DNA of 64,000 bases from Halorhabdus sp. CBA1104 (GCF_009690625.1 NZ_CP033878.1:682001-746000); one strand, 5' to 3'; shown: positions 9,032 through 18,514, counted from the first letter of the stretch. Notes: generated from the sequence alone by a model not told the origin. Translations and numbers: made by a program.

Positions 9032-9700
9032 ATGCGAGTTGCGATTCTCGGCGGAACCGGTGACGTTGGGGAAGGCCTCGCCCTCCGGTGGGCGCACGAC
9101 ACCGACCACCAGCTTGTCATCGGTTCCCGCGATGCCGAACGAGCCAGGAGCGCTGCGGACGAATACGAGACGGAACTGGCCGACCAGGGCCTGGACGTGA
9201 CCATCGAGGGACTGGCTAACGAAGCGGCCGTGACGGGTGCCGACGTGGTTGTCACAGCGGTCCCGGCTTACCACCTCGTCGAGACGATCGAAGCCGTCAG
9301 AGACGATCTCGCAGCTGGGACGGTACTGGTCAGTCCGGCCGTGGGGATGAAACGGGACGAAGCCGGCATGCACTACAACCGGCCGGGTGCCGGCAGCGTC
9401 ACGGCGCTTGCGGCCGACGCTGCGCCGGCAGATGTCCCCGTCGTCGGGGCGTTCCACAACCTGGCTGCCGGCCGGCTGGCAGATCTGGACGCCGAGCTCT
9501 CCATCGACGTGTTGCTGGTTGGTAACGACGACGATGCACTGGGGACGGTCGCGTCGCTGACCGAGGCTATCGATGGGCTCCGAGCGTTACACGCCGGTCC
9601 CATCGACAACGCGGCCGAGGTCGAGTCAGTGACGCCGCTGTTGATCAATCTGGCCCAGTACAACGACGACCACCACGACGTAGGCGCCCGCTTCGAGTAG
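9032..9700 (+). CDS. npdG: Coenzyme F420-dependent NADP oxidoreductase
   Basis: A 222-residue Rossmann protein of the NPD-type F420:NADP oxidoreductase family, which moves hydride between reduced F420 and NADP. It begins MRVAILGGTGDVGEGLALRW, with the GGTGDVG dinucleotide loop, followed by the adenosine-phosphate-binding stretch IGSRDAERA, a core DVVVTAVPAYH and the domain linker VVGAFHNLAAGRLAD. The C-terminal PIDNAAEVESVTPLLINLA is also typical of the family. A GGCTTAAC element lies about 24-31 bases upstream of the start. Confidence 0.88.
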   Translation: MRVAILGGTGDVGEGLALRWAHDTDHQLVIGSRDAERARSAADEYETELADQGLDVTIEGLANEAAVTGADVVVTAVPAYHLVETIEAVRDDLAAGTVLVSPAVGMKRDEAGMHYNRPGAGSVTALAADAAPADVPVVGAFHNLAAGRLADLDAELSIDVLLVGNDDDALGTVASLTEAIDGLRALHAGPIDNAAEVESVTPLLINLAQYNDDHHDVGARFE

Positions 9701-9824
9701 GCAGCCACTCGATCTGTTTTAGCCATCTCAGTGACACAGTACAGTGTCGTCGCGTCGCTTGATGCTGACAGCGCTGTCTCCTCGCTCGATGGCCACCAAA
9801 CGCGGGAAAAGCGGAGTGACGTCG

Positions 9825-10091
9825 CTACGTGGACGCCTCTTCGAGAGCCGATTCGATATCGTCGGCCTGCGTGACGCCGATGAATCGCTCGACGATGCCG
9901 TCGTCGTCTTCGATGATCAGGGTCGGCAGCGACCGCACTTGATACTCGTTGGCGACGTCTTGGTTCTCGTCGACGTCGATCTTCTCGAACTCGACGTCCG
10001 GCCAGTCGTCTTTGAGGTCTTCGAGGATCGGATCCTGGGTCTTACACGGGCCACACCAGTCTGCTTGAAAGTCCTTGAGAGTGACGGACAT
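9825..10091 (-). CDS. Short thioredoxin-like protein
   Basis: An 88-residue thioredoxin-fold protein with active site WCGPC at residues 12-16, the cis-Pro loop SLPTLII and a conserved Asp-rich strand. It lacks the first beta-alpha unit of classical thioredoxins, as many archaeal short thioredoxins do, and has both redox cysteines. The ATG at 10091 is used because the longer in-frame extension upstream covers an AT-rich promoter-like segment (CTTATTT) and has no thioredoxin similarity. It is convergent with npdG; the 124 bases between them hold no gene. Confidence 0.88.
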   Translation of the reverse strand: MSVTLKDFQADWCGPCKTQDPILEDLKDDWPDVEFEKIDVDENQDVANEYQVRSLPTLIIEDDDGIVERFIGVTQADDIESALEEAST

Positions 10092-10224
10092 GATGCCTAC
10101 TGTGGTTAGCCGAGGCGGCGAAATAAGGGTTTTCACTGTCCGACTCTCAGTGGGCAACTTCCCCTCTCCCAGCCGGGGCTGACGTGTCGTAAGCCTTAGG
10201 CCGATCGGTGGCGTCCACCACGAT

Positions 10225-10383
10225 ATGAGCAGCAACGACGGCGGCGGCCTGATGTCGAGTGCCGGTCTCGTCCGGTATTTCGACGCCGAAGACCGTAACG
10301 CAATCACGATCGATCCCAAGACGATTGTCGCCTTTGGTGCACTGTTTGGCGTGCTGGTTATCGTCCTGAACATCGTCGCTTGA
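10225..10383 (+). CDS. secG: Preprotein translocase subunit Sec61-beta
   Basis: A 52-residue protein: a short hydrophilic N-terminus rich in Ser, Asp and Gly, the conserved [16 protein letters not shown] segment and one C-terminal membrane span (about residues 33-52, [20 protein letters not shown]). This is the standard form of the archaeal Sec61-beta/SecG subunit of the SecYE translocon, with a cytoplasmic N-terminus and a single transmembrane anchor. The gene is easily missed because of its size. It is independent of the convergent thioredoxin and lies 67 bases before the next gene. Confidence 0.9.
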   Translation: MSSNDGGGLMSSAGLVRYFDAEDRNAITIDPKTIVAFGALFGVLVIVLNIVA

Positions 10384-10450
10384 GCACCCAGGGGCCACCA
10401 TTCGCGGTCGACCGCGACGTTTTCAAACGCGCCCTGCCAACCGCGAGCAC

Positions 10451-10828
10451 ATGCACTTCGATCCGCGAACCCAGCGGGCACTCCGGGAAGTTGGCCTCTC
10501 TACTGAAGACATCCAGACGGCGGCCGAGATCGTCGTCGAAGCGACGGACGAGACGGCCGAGGCGATCGAATCGTTCTTCGAGACTCACCAGCAGGTCGTC
10601 TCCGACATGACGATGGCCCACAGCGACGCCGACCACCAGACCCACGTCGTCGAGTATATCGATCTCTACACCCACGCCGACGACATCAGGGGCTATCTCC
10701 GGTTCGACGACTGGGGCGTCCCTATCGAGGGCGGTCGCGTCCTCGAAGACGGCAAACTCGTCGAACTCGCCCTCGGCTCGACGGTCAACGACCGGGTTCG
10801 GTTCGCGCTCGACACTGACACACTATGA
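10451..10828 (+). CDS. Conserved haloarchaeal protein of unknown function
   Basis: A 125-residue soluble acidic protein without a motif I can assign. An N-terminal half of helices (RTQRALREVGLSTEDIQTAAEIVVEATDETAEAIESFFETH) is followed by a beta-rich end. Its stop codon overlaps the start of the FAU-1 gene by four bases, so the two are translationally coupled. A link to RNA metabolism can be inferred only from that coupling. Confidence 0.6.
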   Translation: MHFDPRTQRALREVGLSTEDIQTAAEIVVEATDETAEAIESFFETHQQVVSDMTMAHSDADHQTHVVEYIDLYTHADDIRGYLRFDDWGVPIEGGRVLEDGKLVELALGSTVNDRVRFALDTDTL

Positions 10829-12215
10829 CGGCTACTGCGCCATTCACGGTCCAGTGCCGTGGGATCTACGCGACGGCACTCACTGACTTGCTCGTCGCAG
10901 ACGAGCGATTCGCGGTCGGCTGGCCGTCCGGTCCGATCGCCCGCCGGTTCGACGTCGACTTCGAGACGGCCCCACCCGACGCCTCGATCGTGCCCGACGA
11001 CGATCGTCTCGGTGTGGGCGTTCTCGGTGACGAGGCAGCCGTCGGCGCGGTCGTCGACCGACTCAGGGTCGCTACAGACACATTGACGTGGGTAGATTCG
11101 ACCCCGCGGGGGCTGTCTTCGACGGCGTCGTCACGGACACGCTTGGAAGCGGCGCACTGGTCGATCTTGGCGACGACGAGGCGTTTCTCCCTTACGGCGC
11201 GACAGCGGCCCACGTCGAGACCGACGATCGCGTGCGCGTCCAGATCGACCGCCCTGTTGGCCCCTGGAGTGACGCGCGTCCCGAAGTGACGACCCAATTC
11301 TCGATTCGGGGCGCGCTCGCGTCGCTAGTGCGTGAGGAATCGACAGCGACGAGTGGTCCCGATTTGCTCGATGTCCTTTCCGTGGAGATCCCCGACGGGT
11401 GGCGTGTCTCCTGGGACCGCGAGGCCGACGAGGCTGAGTTCGCGGTGCTCGAAGCCGCTCTCGAACCGCTGCTCGATCGCGCCGAGGATCTCGATCGAGC
11501 ACTCGCCGAGGCCGACGATCGCACCCGGACGGGCCAGGTGTTCCCAGGGGAGTCGACGACCTGGGTCCAGTTCGGCCGGGCGTCGCGGTTCGAACTCGAT
11601 TCGCGTCGCCGGGCCGTCACGCCGACGATGCCCGGCCACCATCGCATCAAGGCGGGCGCAGAACAGGCCAGTGCCGCCGTCGATTTCGTCGAGGCGCTCG
11701 CCCCCGACTTCGAGGGGTCGTTCCCCTTCGATGTCGTTACTCGTCAGTTCGGCCCGACGGTGGGCGACCGGGTGAGAATTGCCCACGGCAAACCCGACGG
11801 CCGGACGATCAGTCTCGGTCACGGCGAAGTCACCGACCGCGACCCCGATGGAACCGTCCGGGTCGAGCGCGAGATGTCGCCGGGTGGTACCTACGATGGG
11901 CTGGGGATCGAACGCCAGGCCGGCGACGTCGCCGTGACGAAACTCACCGAGGGCAGGTGGTGGTATCCGACGGTCTACCGGGGTAACGATGGACAGAAGC
12001 GCGGCACGTATGTCAACATCTGTACGCCCGTCGAAGTGTTCCCGGACGAAGTGCGATACGTCGACCTCCACGTCGATGTCGTCAAACACGCCGATGGAAC
12101 CGTCGAGCGCGTCGACGACGACGAACTCGACGCGGCGGTCGAAGCCGGGCACGTCCCCGAAGCCCTCGCGGCAAAGGCCCGGGACGTCGCCAGCGCCGTC
12201 GAAAACGCACTGTGA
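10825..12215 (+). CDS. fau-1: RNase E/G-like ribonuclease FAU-1, apparent frameshift
   Basis: FAU-1 (RNase AU-1) binds and cleaves AU-rich and pre-rRNA sequences. The first reading frame from the ATG at 10825 encodes the family N-terminus (CRGIYATALTDLLV) up to WVDSTPRG. The rest, from AVFDGVVTDTLGSGALVDLG onward, is in another frame: an S1/RNase E-like part, then the C-terminal DUF402-type domain (GRWWYPTVYRG, TPVEVFP, YVDLHVDVV). The frames join at a run of five G at 11108-11112; a sixth G would give an unbroken protein of 463 residues, normal for the family. Either the base is missing through sequencing error or the gene is truly frameshifted. The downstream part could be read alone from a GTG at 11088. 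Confidence 0.8.
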
Positions 12216-12263
12216 GCGGTGTCATCGGCCACCGCCTCGCGCCGACCGGGTAATCGACCGTGC

Positions 12264-12971
12264 TTAGAAGTCGACGCTGAACCCACTGTCGTGATCGCCG
12301 CCGTCTCCGGACGGGAGGTTCGGAATCAGCCACGAGAGGAAAGCGTCGGTACTGCGGGTCTGCAACCAGACCGAGCCCTGGCCTTCGAACTCACAGACCA
12401 GCCCCTCGCCGCTGAATAGCGTCGACTTGAGGCCACCGACTTTCCGGACATCGAAGCTCGTCGAGCCCTCGAAGGCGACGATGTGGCCAGTGTCGACCGT
12501 GTAGGTTTCTCCCGGGTCGAGATCGACGCGCTCGATCGCACCGTAACTCGACAGGAAGGCCCGGCCGGTCCCAGACAGTTCCAACAGGAACAGCCCTTCA
12601 CCGCCGAAAAACGTCCGTCCGCCGCCAAACTGCGTATCGATGTCGACTCCGGATTGGGCAGCCAGGAACGACCCCGACTGGACGAGCAGACGTTCACTCT
12701 GGAGGTCCTTGTCGACGACATCGCCAGGTAGTGGCGGCGCGAGCGTGACGTGGCCCGGCCGCTCGGCGGTGAACGTGTTCATAAAGAACGACTCCCCACC
12801 GAAGGCCTTGCGTTTCAGCGAATCGACGATCCCGCCCTGCGCACCGGTTTCGATCTCGATGCCGTCTGTGTGACTGACCATCGCGCCGGCTTCGGCCTGC
12901 ACTTGCTCGCTCTGGTCGAGTTCGACCGAGAGGAGCGCATACGAGGGCCGATGCTCGATTTCGTGATCCAT
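12264..12971 (-). CDS. AIM24/TIGR00266 family protein
   Basis: A 235-residue protein of the AIM24 (TIGR00266) family, predicted to form a trimeric beta-barrel-like fold. Family features are AEAGAMVSHTDGIEIET near the N-terminus, ESFFMNTFTA, the glycine-rich FGGGRTFFGGEGLFLLELSGTG and the late DTGHIVAFEGS and LKSTLFSGEGLVCEFEGQGSVWLQTRS. The biochemical role is unknown in prokaryotes; yeast AIM24 acts in mitochondrial inner membrane organisation. The ATG at 12971 is used because conserved sequence begins there. It is divergent from the next gene with 79 bases between them. Confidence 0.88.
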   Translation of the reverse strand: MDHEIEHRPSYALLSVELDQSEQVQAEAGAMVSHTDGIEIETGAQGGIVDSLKRKAFGGESFFMNTFTAERPGHVTLAPPLPGDVVDKDLQSERLLVQSGSFLAAQSGVDIDTQFGGGRTFFGGEGLFLLELSGTGRAFLSSYGAIERVDLDPGETYTVDTGHIVAFEGSTSFDVRKVGGLKSTLFSGEGLVCEFEGQGSVWLQTRSTDAFLSWLIPNLPSGDGGDHDSGFSVDF

Positions 12972-13050
12972 GTCTTGACCCCTCGGTGGCCTCGTAATTG
13001 AATGTGTTCCCGACGACACCGTTTTACTTCGGCACACGGTACCATACATC

Positions 13051-13446
13051 ATGGCGGGGGACAGTTCCTCAGCACCACCGGATGCGACCGAACGGGAGGC
13101 ATTGCATCGGATCGAACTCGGTATCGAGTGGCTCCACCGGGCACACGGCCACCTGATCGCGTTTCACCACGATACGGGCCACGCGATGGACCACTTCGCG
13201 GCTGCAGAGCAGGCATTGCGCGAAGGGGGGCAGACGGACCTTGCCGATACGCTCAGAGACGAGTTGTTGCCCCGGGGTGTCGTCGACGAGGACCGGTGGT
13301 CCTACGACGTCGTCGAGGACTTTCAGTCGGGCGTCTACGCTGACCTGCAAGCGTTCGATCGGGCGGCACACGAGGCTGTGGCCGACGGGCGGCGCCACGT
13401 CGTCGAGCGACACCAAGAGCAGGCGTGGGCCGAGCGCTCGGAGTAG
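13051..13446 (+). CDS. Conserved haloarchaeal helical protein
   Basis: A 131-residue, largely helical and His-rich protein (HRAHGHLIAFHHDTGHAMDHFAAAEQALREGG). No known catalytic motif is seen. The clustered histidines (about residues 30-48) could bind metal, but their spacing does not match a named site that I recognise, so I assign no function. It is convergent with the small zinc-ribbon gene. Confidence 0.55.
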   Translation: MAGDSSSAPPDATEREALHRIELGIEWLHRAHGHLIAFHHDTGHAMDHFAAAEQALREGGQTDLADTLRDELLPRGVVDEDRWSYDVVEDFQSGVYADLQAFDRAAHEAVADGRRHVVERHQEQAWAERSE

Positions 13447-13465
13447 CTTCTTGCCGAGTTACCTC

Positions 13466-13648
13466 TCAAAACTCGAAGGTGACGTACAGCCGGTGCCCGT
13501 TCGGGCAGGTATTTTCACGCTCCTTGATGCGATCGTCGGCTGGCTCCTCTCGCGGTTCAGGGGCGACCGACCGCACTGTCGAATTCCGGGGCAGTCCCAT
13601 CTGGAGTTCGGCACCGCACTCCGGGCAAGCGAGGGTTTCGATGGCCAT
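13466..13648 (-). CDS. Small zinc-ribbon protein
   Basis: A 60-residue protein with CPECGAEL at residues 8-15 and a second Cys-x-x-x-His pair (CPNGH) near the C-terminus, which together can form one zinc ribbon. The middle is hydrophilic. The ATG at 13648 is chosen because the upstream in-frame extension is low in similarity to any domain. Proteins of this size in haloarchaea are often accessory to transcription or modification complexes, but the role here is unknown. Confidence 0.6.
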   Translation of the reverse strand: MAIETLACPECGAELQMGLPRNSTVRSVAPEPREEPADDRIKERENTCPNGHRLYVTFEF

Positions 13649-13756
13649 CACTCTCAGTTCGGTCGCGTTCGTGTTAAATCTCTGGCGAGTGCGCGCTCGT
13701 CCGTGCCTAACCAGTTGGGGTGGCGATTGAGGCCACTCCGTGGGTAACCTCGGACT

Positions 13757-14833
13757 ATGGGACAGACTGCAAACACGCACCGCACGTCCGTGGCTCGCCC
13801 GTCGGCCGCCGAGCCGCTCGTCGTGACGGTCTCACGGGTTGCGCTCGGTGGGATAGCCGCAGCGTTCGTGCTGGCCCACGCTGTCGGGGTCCGACTGGGC
13901 ATGGAGGCCCAGGCCGCGATCTACCTCTTTGGGATGGTCGCGTTGAACCTCCCCCACGGCGGGTACGAACACTTCAACAATATCCGCCAGCGCGGGTTGA
14001 ACTTTCAGTGGCAGTACGTCGTCGGCTACCTGGCGCTGATCGGGGCGTTTCTCGCGCTGTTCGTGATTGTGCCGGTGGCTGGACTGGTCCTGGCAATCGT
14101 CGTCGCCGTGCTGAAGGGCGGATACGGTGGCGTCCACGTCATGGACGCTGTGACTGGCAGTGGCCATCTCCGCTCGTCCCCGCAGCGACACCTCGCCGCA
14201 CTGGTCCGTGGCGGTGCGGTCATGGCCGTCCCGATCGTCTTCTGGCCGGGCACGTTCGAGACGTTCAGCTCGTATATGGTCTCGATTTTCGATCCGGGTG
14301 CGCTCGGCCAGTTCAGTCACCTCTTTGGGGTGACCCGCCCACTGATCGCCGTCGGATTTGGGGGGCTTGCGGCTGTCCACCTCTCGTGGGGGTATCTTGG
14401 CCGTGACGGCAGCGGATCGTGGCTCGTCGACGCCGCCGAGACCCTCTTGTTGATCGGGTACTTCGCGGTCGTCCCGGTGGTCGTGGCGGTCGGGCTGTAC
14501 TTCCCGCTGTGGTACTCGCTGCGTCAGGTCGGCCGCCACGTCGCCGTCGAGGACGACGTTCCGGCCAACGGCGGGATCCTCTCGGGATCGATCGACAGCG
14601 ACGACCCTCGCGTCGTGGCGATGACGGCCTGGGGCGTGTTGATCGTCGGGGCCGTCGCGACCGCGACAGTCGTCGGGGCGATCTATCTGGCTGCGACCCG
14701 ACCGCTGGCCGGCGCACCGCTGCTTGCGGGCGGGGTAGCGTTCTGGAGCATCGCGATCAGTATCATCGCGTTGCCCCACGTGGTCGTCGGATCGTTTTTA
14801 GACCAGGGCCGCGGTATCTGGTACGTACCCTAA
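13757..14833 (+). CDS. brp: Brp/Blh-family beta-carotene 15,15'-dioxygenase
   Basis: A 358-residue membrane protein of the Brp/Blh family, which cleaves beta-carotene into two retinals, the chromophore of bacteriorhodopsin. It has about eight to nine hydrophobic spans and conserved histidines expected to hold iron: His41, the NLPHGGYEHF motif (His67, His72), and later histidines in GGVHVMD, AVHLSWGYL and ALPHVVV. LYFPLWYSLRQ is also typical. Its stop is one base from the start of the desaturase gene, so the two form an operon. The nearby bop, bat and crtY genes fix its role as retinal supply for the light-driven pump. Confidence 0.9.
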   Translation: MGQTANTHRTSVARPSAAEPLVVTVSRVALGGIAAAFVLAHAVGVRLGMEAQAAIYLFGMVALNLPHGGYEHFNNIRQRGLNFQWQYVVGYLALIGAFLALFVIVPVAGLVLAIVVAVLKGGYGGVHVMDAVTGSGHLRSSPQRHLAALVRGGAVMAVPIVFWPGTFETFSSYMVSIFDPGALGQFSHLFGVTRPLIAVGFGGLAAVHLSWGYLGRDGSGSWLVDAAETLLLIGYFAVVPVVVAVGLYFPLWYSLRQVGRHVAVEDDVPANGGILSGSIDSDDPRVVAMTAWGVLIVGAVATATVVGAIYLAATRPLAGAPLLAGGVAFWSIAISIIALPHVVVGSFLDQGRGIWYVP

Positions 14834-14834
14834 C

Positions 14835-16418
14835 ATGCGCGAGCAATCACCGCTTGCGGGCGAGACGATCGACGTCATCGGCGGCGGCTTCGGCGGCCTC
14901 ACGACGGCCTGTTACCTGGCCGACGCTGGGGCCGACGTGACCGTCCTCGAACAGCAAGACCGCCTGGGTGGCGCGGCAAACGTGATCGAAGCCGACGGGT
15001 TTCGGTTCGACACCGGCCCCTCCTGGTATCTGATGCCGGACGTCTTCGAGCGCTTTTTCGATCACTTCGGCCACGACCCCGAGGACTTCTATACCCTCCA
15101 CCAACTGGATCCACAATACCGGGTGTTCTATCGCGATAGTGAGCCAGTTCCGGGTGCCGGGACGCTCGACGACGAGGGGATCGACCCGCCTTGTGACTGG
15201 GTGACGATCACGCCCGACATCGAGCGGACGCGCCGAACGTTCGCGGCCTACGAGACTGGCGGTGGTGAGGCCTTCGACGCGTATCTGGCGGAGGCCGAAC
15301 ACACCTACGACGTGGGGATGGAGCACTTCGTCTACGAGGATCGCTCTCGCTTCCGTGACCTGATAGACCTCGACGTCGCGCGACTGGGGCCGGGGCTGAA
15401 AATGCTCGGGTCGATGCAAGATCACGTTTCCTCGTACGTCGAGAACCCGAAACTCCAGCAACTGCTGCAGTACACGCTCGTGTTTCTGGGCGGTGCGCCC
15501 CACAATACGCCGGCGCTGTACAACCTCATGGCTCACGTCGATTTCAACCTCGGCGTCTACTACCCCGATGGCGGGATGTACAGCGTCGTGGAGGGGCTGG
15601 CCGACCTCGGGAGGCAACTCGGCGTCACGTACCGGACGAACACGGAAGTGACCGATCTCCAGTCGACGACGACCGGGTTCTCGCTCCAGACCAGCGCGGG
15701 CCGGCGCCGGGCCGATCGGGTTGTCTCAAACGCCCCGCAGGCCCACGTCGAGCGCGAGTTACTCTCGCCGGCCAATCGCGACCACGAGCTCGACCACTGG
15801 GACGACCAGACCTACGCCCCGTCCGCACTCTTGCTGTATCTCGGCGTCGAGGGCGACGTTGACCCGCTCGCCCATCACTCGCTCGTGTTCCCCGACGATT
15901 GGGACCCCCACTTCGAGACGATCTTCGAGGATCCGGCCTGGCCCGACGATCCGGCCTACTACCTCGCGGTCCCGTCTCTGACCGACGACGGGGTCGCGCC
16001 CGAGGGCCACCACGCTGTGGTGGTCCTGTTGCCGCTCGCCCCCGGCCTCGACGACACGCCGGAGCGCCGCCAGGAGTATCGTGATTTGGTCGTCGACGAT
16101 CTGGCAGACAACGTTGGCGTCGACATCCGCGATCGGATCGTCTATGAGTCTTCGATGTGTGTCGATGACTTCGCCGAGCGATTGAACTATCCCCAGGGAA
16201 CGGCACTGGGACTTGCCCACACGCTGTTCCAGACTGGCCCGCTTCGACCCGCCCATCGCGCCAAATCCGTCGACGGACTGTACTACGTTGGCGGGTTCAC
16301 CTCGCCGGGGATCGGCGTCCCGATGGCGTTTATCAGCGGCCAACACACCGCCGATGCCGTTCTCGAAGACGCCCAGCGAGCGGGTGGGTTGTTGTCGACA
16401 CTCCGGGCTGCTCGCTGA
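14835..16418 (+). CDS. crtI: Phytoene desaturase-family carotenoid oxidoreductase
   Basis: A 527-residue FAD-dependent desaturase of the CrtI/CrtD family. The N-terminus has the FAD-binding DVIGGGFGGLTTACYLADAGADVTVLEQ pattern (about residues 13-40) and the family GFRFDTGPSWYLMP. The C-terminus has GLYYVGGFTSPGIGVPMAFISGQHTAD, the carotene dehydrogenase signature. It is translationally linked to brp and lies in the rhodopsin cluster, so it probably makes lycopene from phytoene for retinal synthesis. A 3,4-desaturase role in bacterioruberin synthesis is possible, because family members cannot be separated by eye. Confidence 0.85.
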   Translation: MREQSPLAGETIDVIGGGFGGLTTACYLADAGADVTVLEQQDRLGGAANVIEADGFRFDTGPSWYLMPDVFERFFDHFGHDPEDFYTLHQLDPQYRVFYRDSEPVPGAGTLDDEGIDPPCDWVTITPDIERTRRTFAAYETGGGEAFDAYLAEAEHTYDVGMEHFVYEDRSRFRDLIDLDVARLGPGLKMLGSMQDHVSSYVENPKLQQLLQYTLVFLGGAPHNTPALYNLMAHVDFNLGVYYPDGGMYSVVEGLADLGRQLGVTYRTNTEVTDLQSTTTGFSLQTSAGRRRADRVVSNAPQAHVERELLSPANRDHELDHWDDQTYAPSALLLYLGVEGDVDPLAHHSLVFPDDWDPHFETIFEDPAWPDDPAYYLAVPSLTDDGVAPEGHHAVVVLLPLAPGLDDTPERRQEYRDLVVDDLADNVGVDIRDRIVYESSMCVDDFAERLNYPQGTALGLAHTLFQTGPLRPAHRAKSVDGLYYVGGFTSPGIGVPMAFISGQHTADAVLEDAQRAGGLLSTLRAAR

Positions 16419-16466
16419 TCGCGACAGCCCCGACCTTTAGGTCGATCGTCCGCCTATACCAGTCCC

Positions 16467-18479
16467 ATGAGCGAGTCAGCCCATGGGCGCCGCTTGCTGC
16501 GTGTCGGGAGTACCCCCGACGGCGACCCCTTGCCGGCGGACGTGTTACGTTCCCGGACGGGGAACGTGGTCGTAGACACAGAACGGGACTTCTCTGCTGC
16601 GCTCTCGCGGGTCGAATCCGGGGCGGTCGATTGTGTGATCGCCGATCACGCTTCGGATGGGTTCGACGGTCTGTCGCTGCTCGAAGCGATTCGGCGGGAA
16701 CGGCCGAACTTTCCAGTGTTTTTGCTTCCAGCGACCGAGAGTGGTGCTGTCGCACGACGCGCTGTCAGCGCTGACGTCACGGCGTTTCTCCCCCAATCCT
16801 CACCGGAGTTGGTCGATCAAGTACTACAGGCACTCGACGACGCTGTCCCGGAGACTCGCGAGGATCGAGTCAGGATGCCGATCCACGACCGGACCGCGAC
16901 CGAAGAGCAACGCCTCAAAGAGCGCGCCCTGGACGAGGCACCGGTCGGCATCACGATCGGTGATGCCACCGAACCGGACGAACCGCTCATCTACGTCAAC
17001 GATTCCTTCGAAGCGATCACCGGCTACGACAAAGAGGAGGCCATCGGTGTCAACTGTCGGTTCCTCCAGGGCGCGGATACCGACGCCGAAACGACCGTCG
17101 ACATCCGTGAAGCCGTCGAGAATACCGAATCGGTGTCGGCCGAACTGTTGAACTACCGGGCGGACGGTTCGACATTCTGGAACAATCTGGCCATCTCACC
17201 GATCCGGGACGACGACGGCAACGTGACGAACTTCGTCGCTTTCCAGCAGGACGTGACCGAACGCAAGGAGGCCGAGGCTGCGATCCGCGAAGAACGAGAA
17301 ACCCTCCGTCGGCTGCTCGATCGCGTCGAGGGGCTGGTCAGTGACCTCTCGGAGATTCTGGTTCGGGCGGACAATCGGGACGAAATTCACCGGATGACCG
17401 TCAGCCGACTCGGCTCGGTCGCGAAGTTCGATCGGGCCTGGATCGGCACGTACGATCCGACCACCCATACCGTCTCCATCGCGGCGCACAACCAGGACCG
17501 TCTCGGGGAGCAGACGATCGCACTCGATGCAGACCGTCCGAGCGCCGACCGTCTCGCGGCGACCCTCGAAGCAGACGAGATCCAGCGACTCGAAGACGCG
17601 GCGACGCTGGACCCGCCGCTCGGATTCGAATCAGGACAGGCTGGATCGGGTGTCCTCATTCCACTGTCCTACCGCCGGACGACCTACGGCGTCCTCGCGG
17701 TGTTCGATGCCGACCCGGAAGCGTTCGACGGGACCGAACGGGCGATCTTGGGGGCGCTTGGCCGGGTGATCGGGGCGGCGATCAACGACGTCCTCAGCAA
17801 GCGGACGCTCACGACCGACGTGACGATTACGATCGAAGTCGACCTGCACGATCCATCGCTGTTCCTCGCGGACTTGGCGAGTACGGCGACCGATCCCATC
17901 GCCTATCGCGGTACCCAGGTCCACGACGACGGCCGCGTCGCGTTTCTGTTTGCCGTCTCCGCGGCCGACGAGGACACTATCCTCGCGGCCGAGGACCGGT
18001 ACGAGGCTGTCACGGACGTCTCGGTCCTTTCGAGGGCTGGTGAGCAACTAGTCGTCGAGATCATCACGGCTGGAGCGGAGTTCGTCGATGCGCTCGCAAG
18101 CTACGGGGCAAACGTCGGCACTGTCGCCATCGACAGCCAAAGTGTCCGCGTCCGGTTTACGGTTGCGACCGAACAGAACGGCCGGGCGATCGTCGAAGCA
18201 CTCGAAACAGCCTACGAGGACGTCGAATTGATCGCGTATCACGAGTCCGGAGACGCCAAGCAGGCCCCCCGATCGTTTGCCGAAGCTGTCGAGGCTGACC
18301 TCACCGATCGGCAGCTGACGGCGCTGCAAAAAGCCTACACCAGCGGCTTTTTCGAGTGGCCCCGCCAGTGTGAGGGAGAGGATCTCGCGGCGTCGATGGA
18401 CGTGGTGCCCTCGACGTACTACCAGCACCTCAGAACGGCCGAAAAGAAACTCATGCGAGCGTTCTTCGAAGACGACTGA
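16467..18479 (+). CDS. bat: Bacterio-opsin activator Bat with LOV-type PAS domain
   Basis: A 670-residue regulator with the Bat layout: an N-terminal receiver-like domain (about 8-125, with Asp60 in CVIADHASDGFDG), a PAS domain (about 150-275) whose IGVNCRFLQG sequence is the flavin-binding LOV signature with Cys197 as the likely adduct-forming residue, a coiled linker, a GAF domain (about 295-445), a bacterio-opsin activator domain (about 450-600) and a C-terminal HTH-10 domain (LTDRQLTALQKAYTSGFFEWPR). In Halobacterium Bat activates bop, brp and carotenoid genes at low oxygen and in light. Here it sits among brp, crtI, crtY and bop, and two boxes matching its known target sequence lie nearby. 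Confidence 0.9.
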   Translation: MSESAHGRRLLRVGSTPDGDPLPADVLRSRTGNVVVDTERDFSAALSRVESGAVDCVIADHASDGFDGLSLLEAIRRERPNFPVFLLPATESGAVARRAVSADVTAFLPQSSPELVDQVLQALDDAVPETREDRVRMPIHDRTATEEQRLKERALDEAPVGITIGDATEPDEPLIYVNDSFEAITGYDKEEAIGVNCRFLQGADTDAETTVDIREAVENTESVSAELLNYRADGSTFWNNLAISPIRDDDGNVTNFVAFQQDVTERKEAEAAIREERETLRRLLDRVEGLVSDLSEILVRADNRDEIHRMTVSRLGSVAKFDRAWIGTYDPTTHTVSIAAHNQDRLGEQTIALDADRPSADRLAATLEADEIQRLEDAATLDPPLGFESGQAGSGVLIPLSYRRTTYGVLAVFDADPEAFDGTERAILGALGRVIGAAINDVLSKRTLTTDVTITIEVDLHDPSLFLADLASTATDPIAYRGTQVHDDGRVAFLFAVSAADEDTILAAEDRYEAVTDVSVLSRAGEQLVVEIITAGAEFVDALASYGANVGTVAIDSQSVRVRFTVATEQNGRAIVEALETAYEDVELIAYHESGDAKQAPRSFAEAVEADLTDRQLTALQKAYTSGFFEWPRQCEGEDLAASMDVVPSTYYQHLRTAEKKLMRAFFEDD

Positions 18480-18514
18480 GATTGCCTGGGCGGGGCCGTC
18501 CGCCGTCGCTTTGG

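Noticed and set aside
13706-13724. Possible Bat box before brp (CCTAACCAGTTGGGGTGG area)
   Set aside because: The spacing or bases deviate from ACC-N7-TTnGG on either strand, so it is not called.
13832-14779. Long minus-strand open frame opposite brp
   Set aside because: It is antisense to a clearly conserved membrane protein and its composition (Arg, Asp and His runs) is that of a shadow frame.
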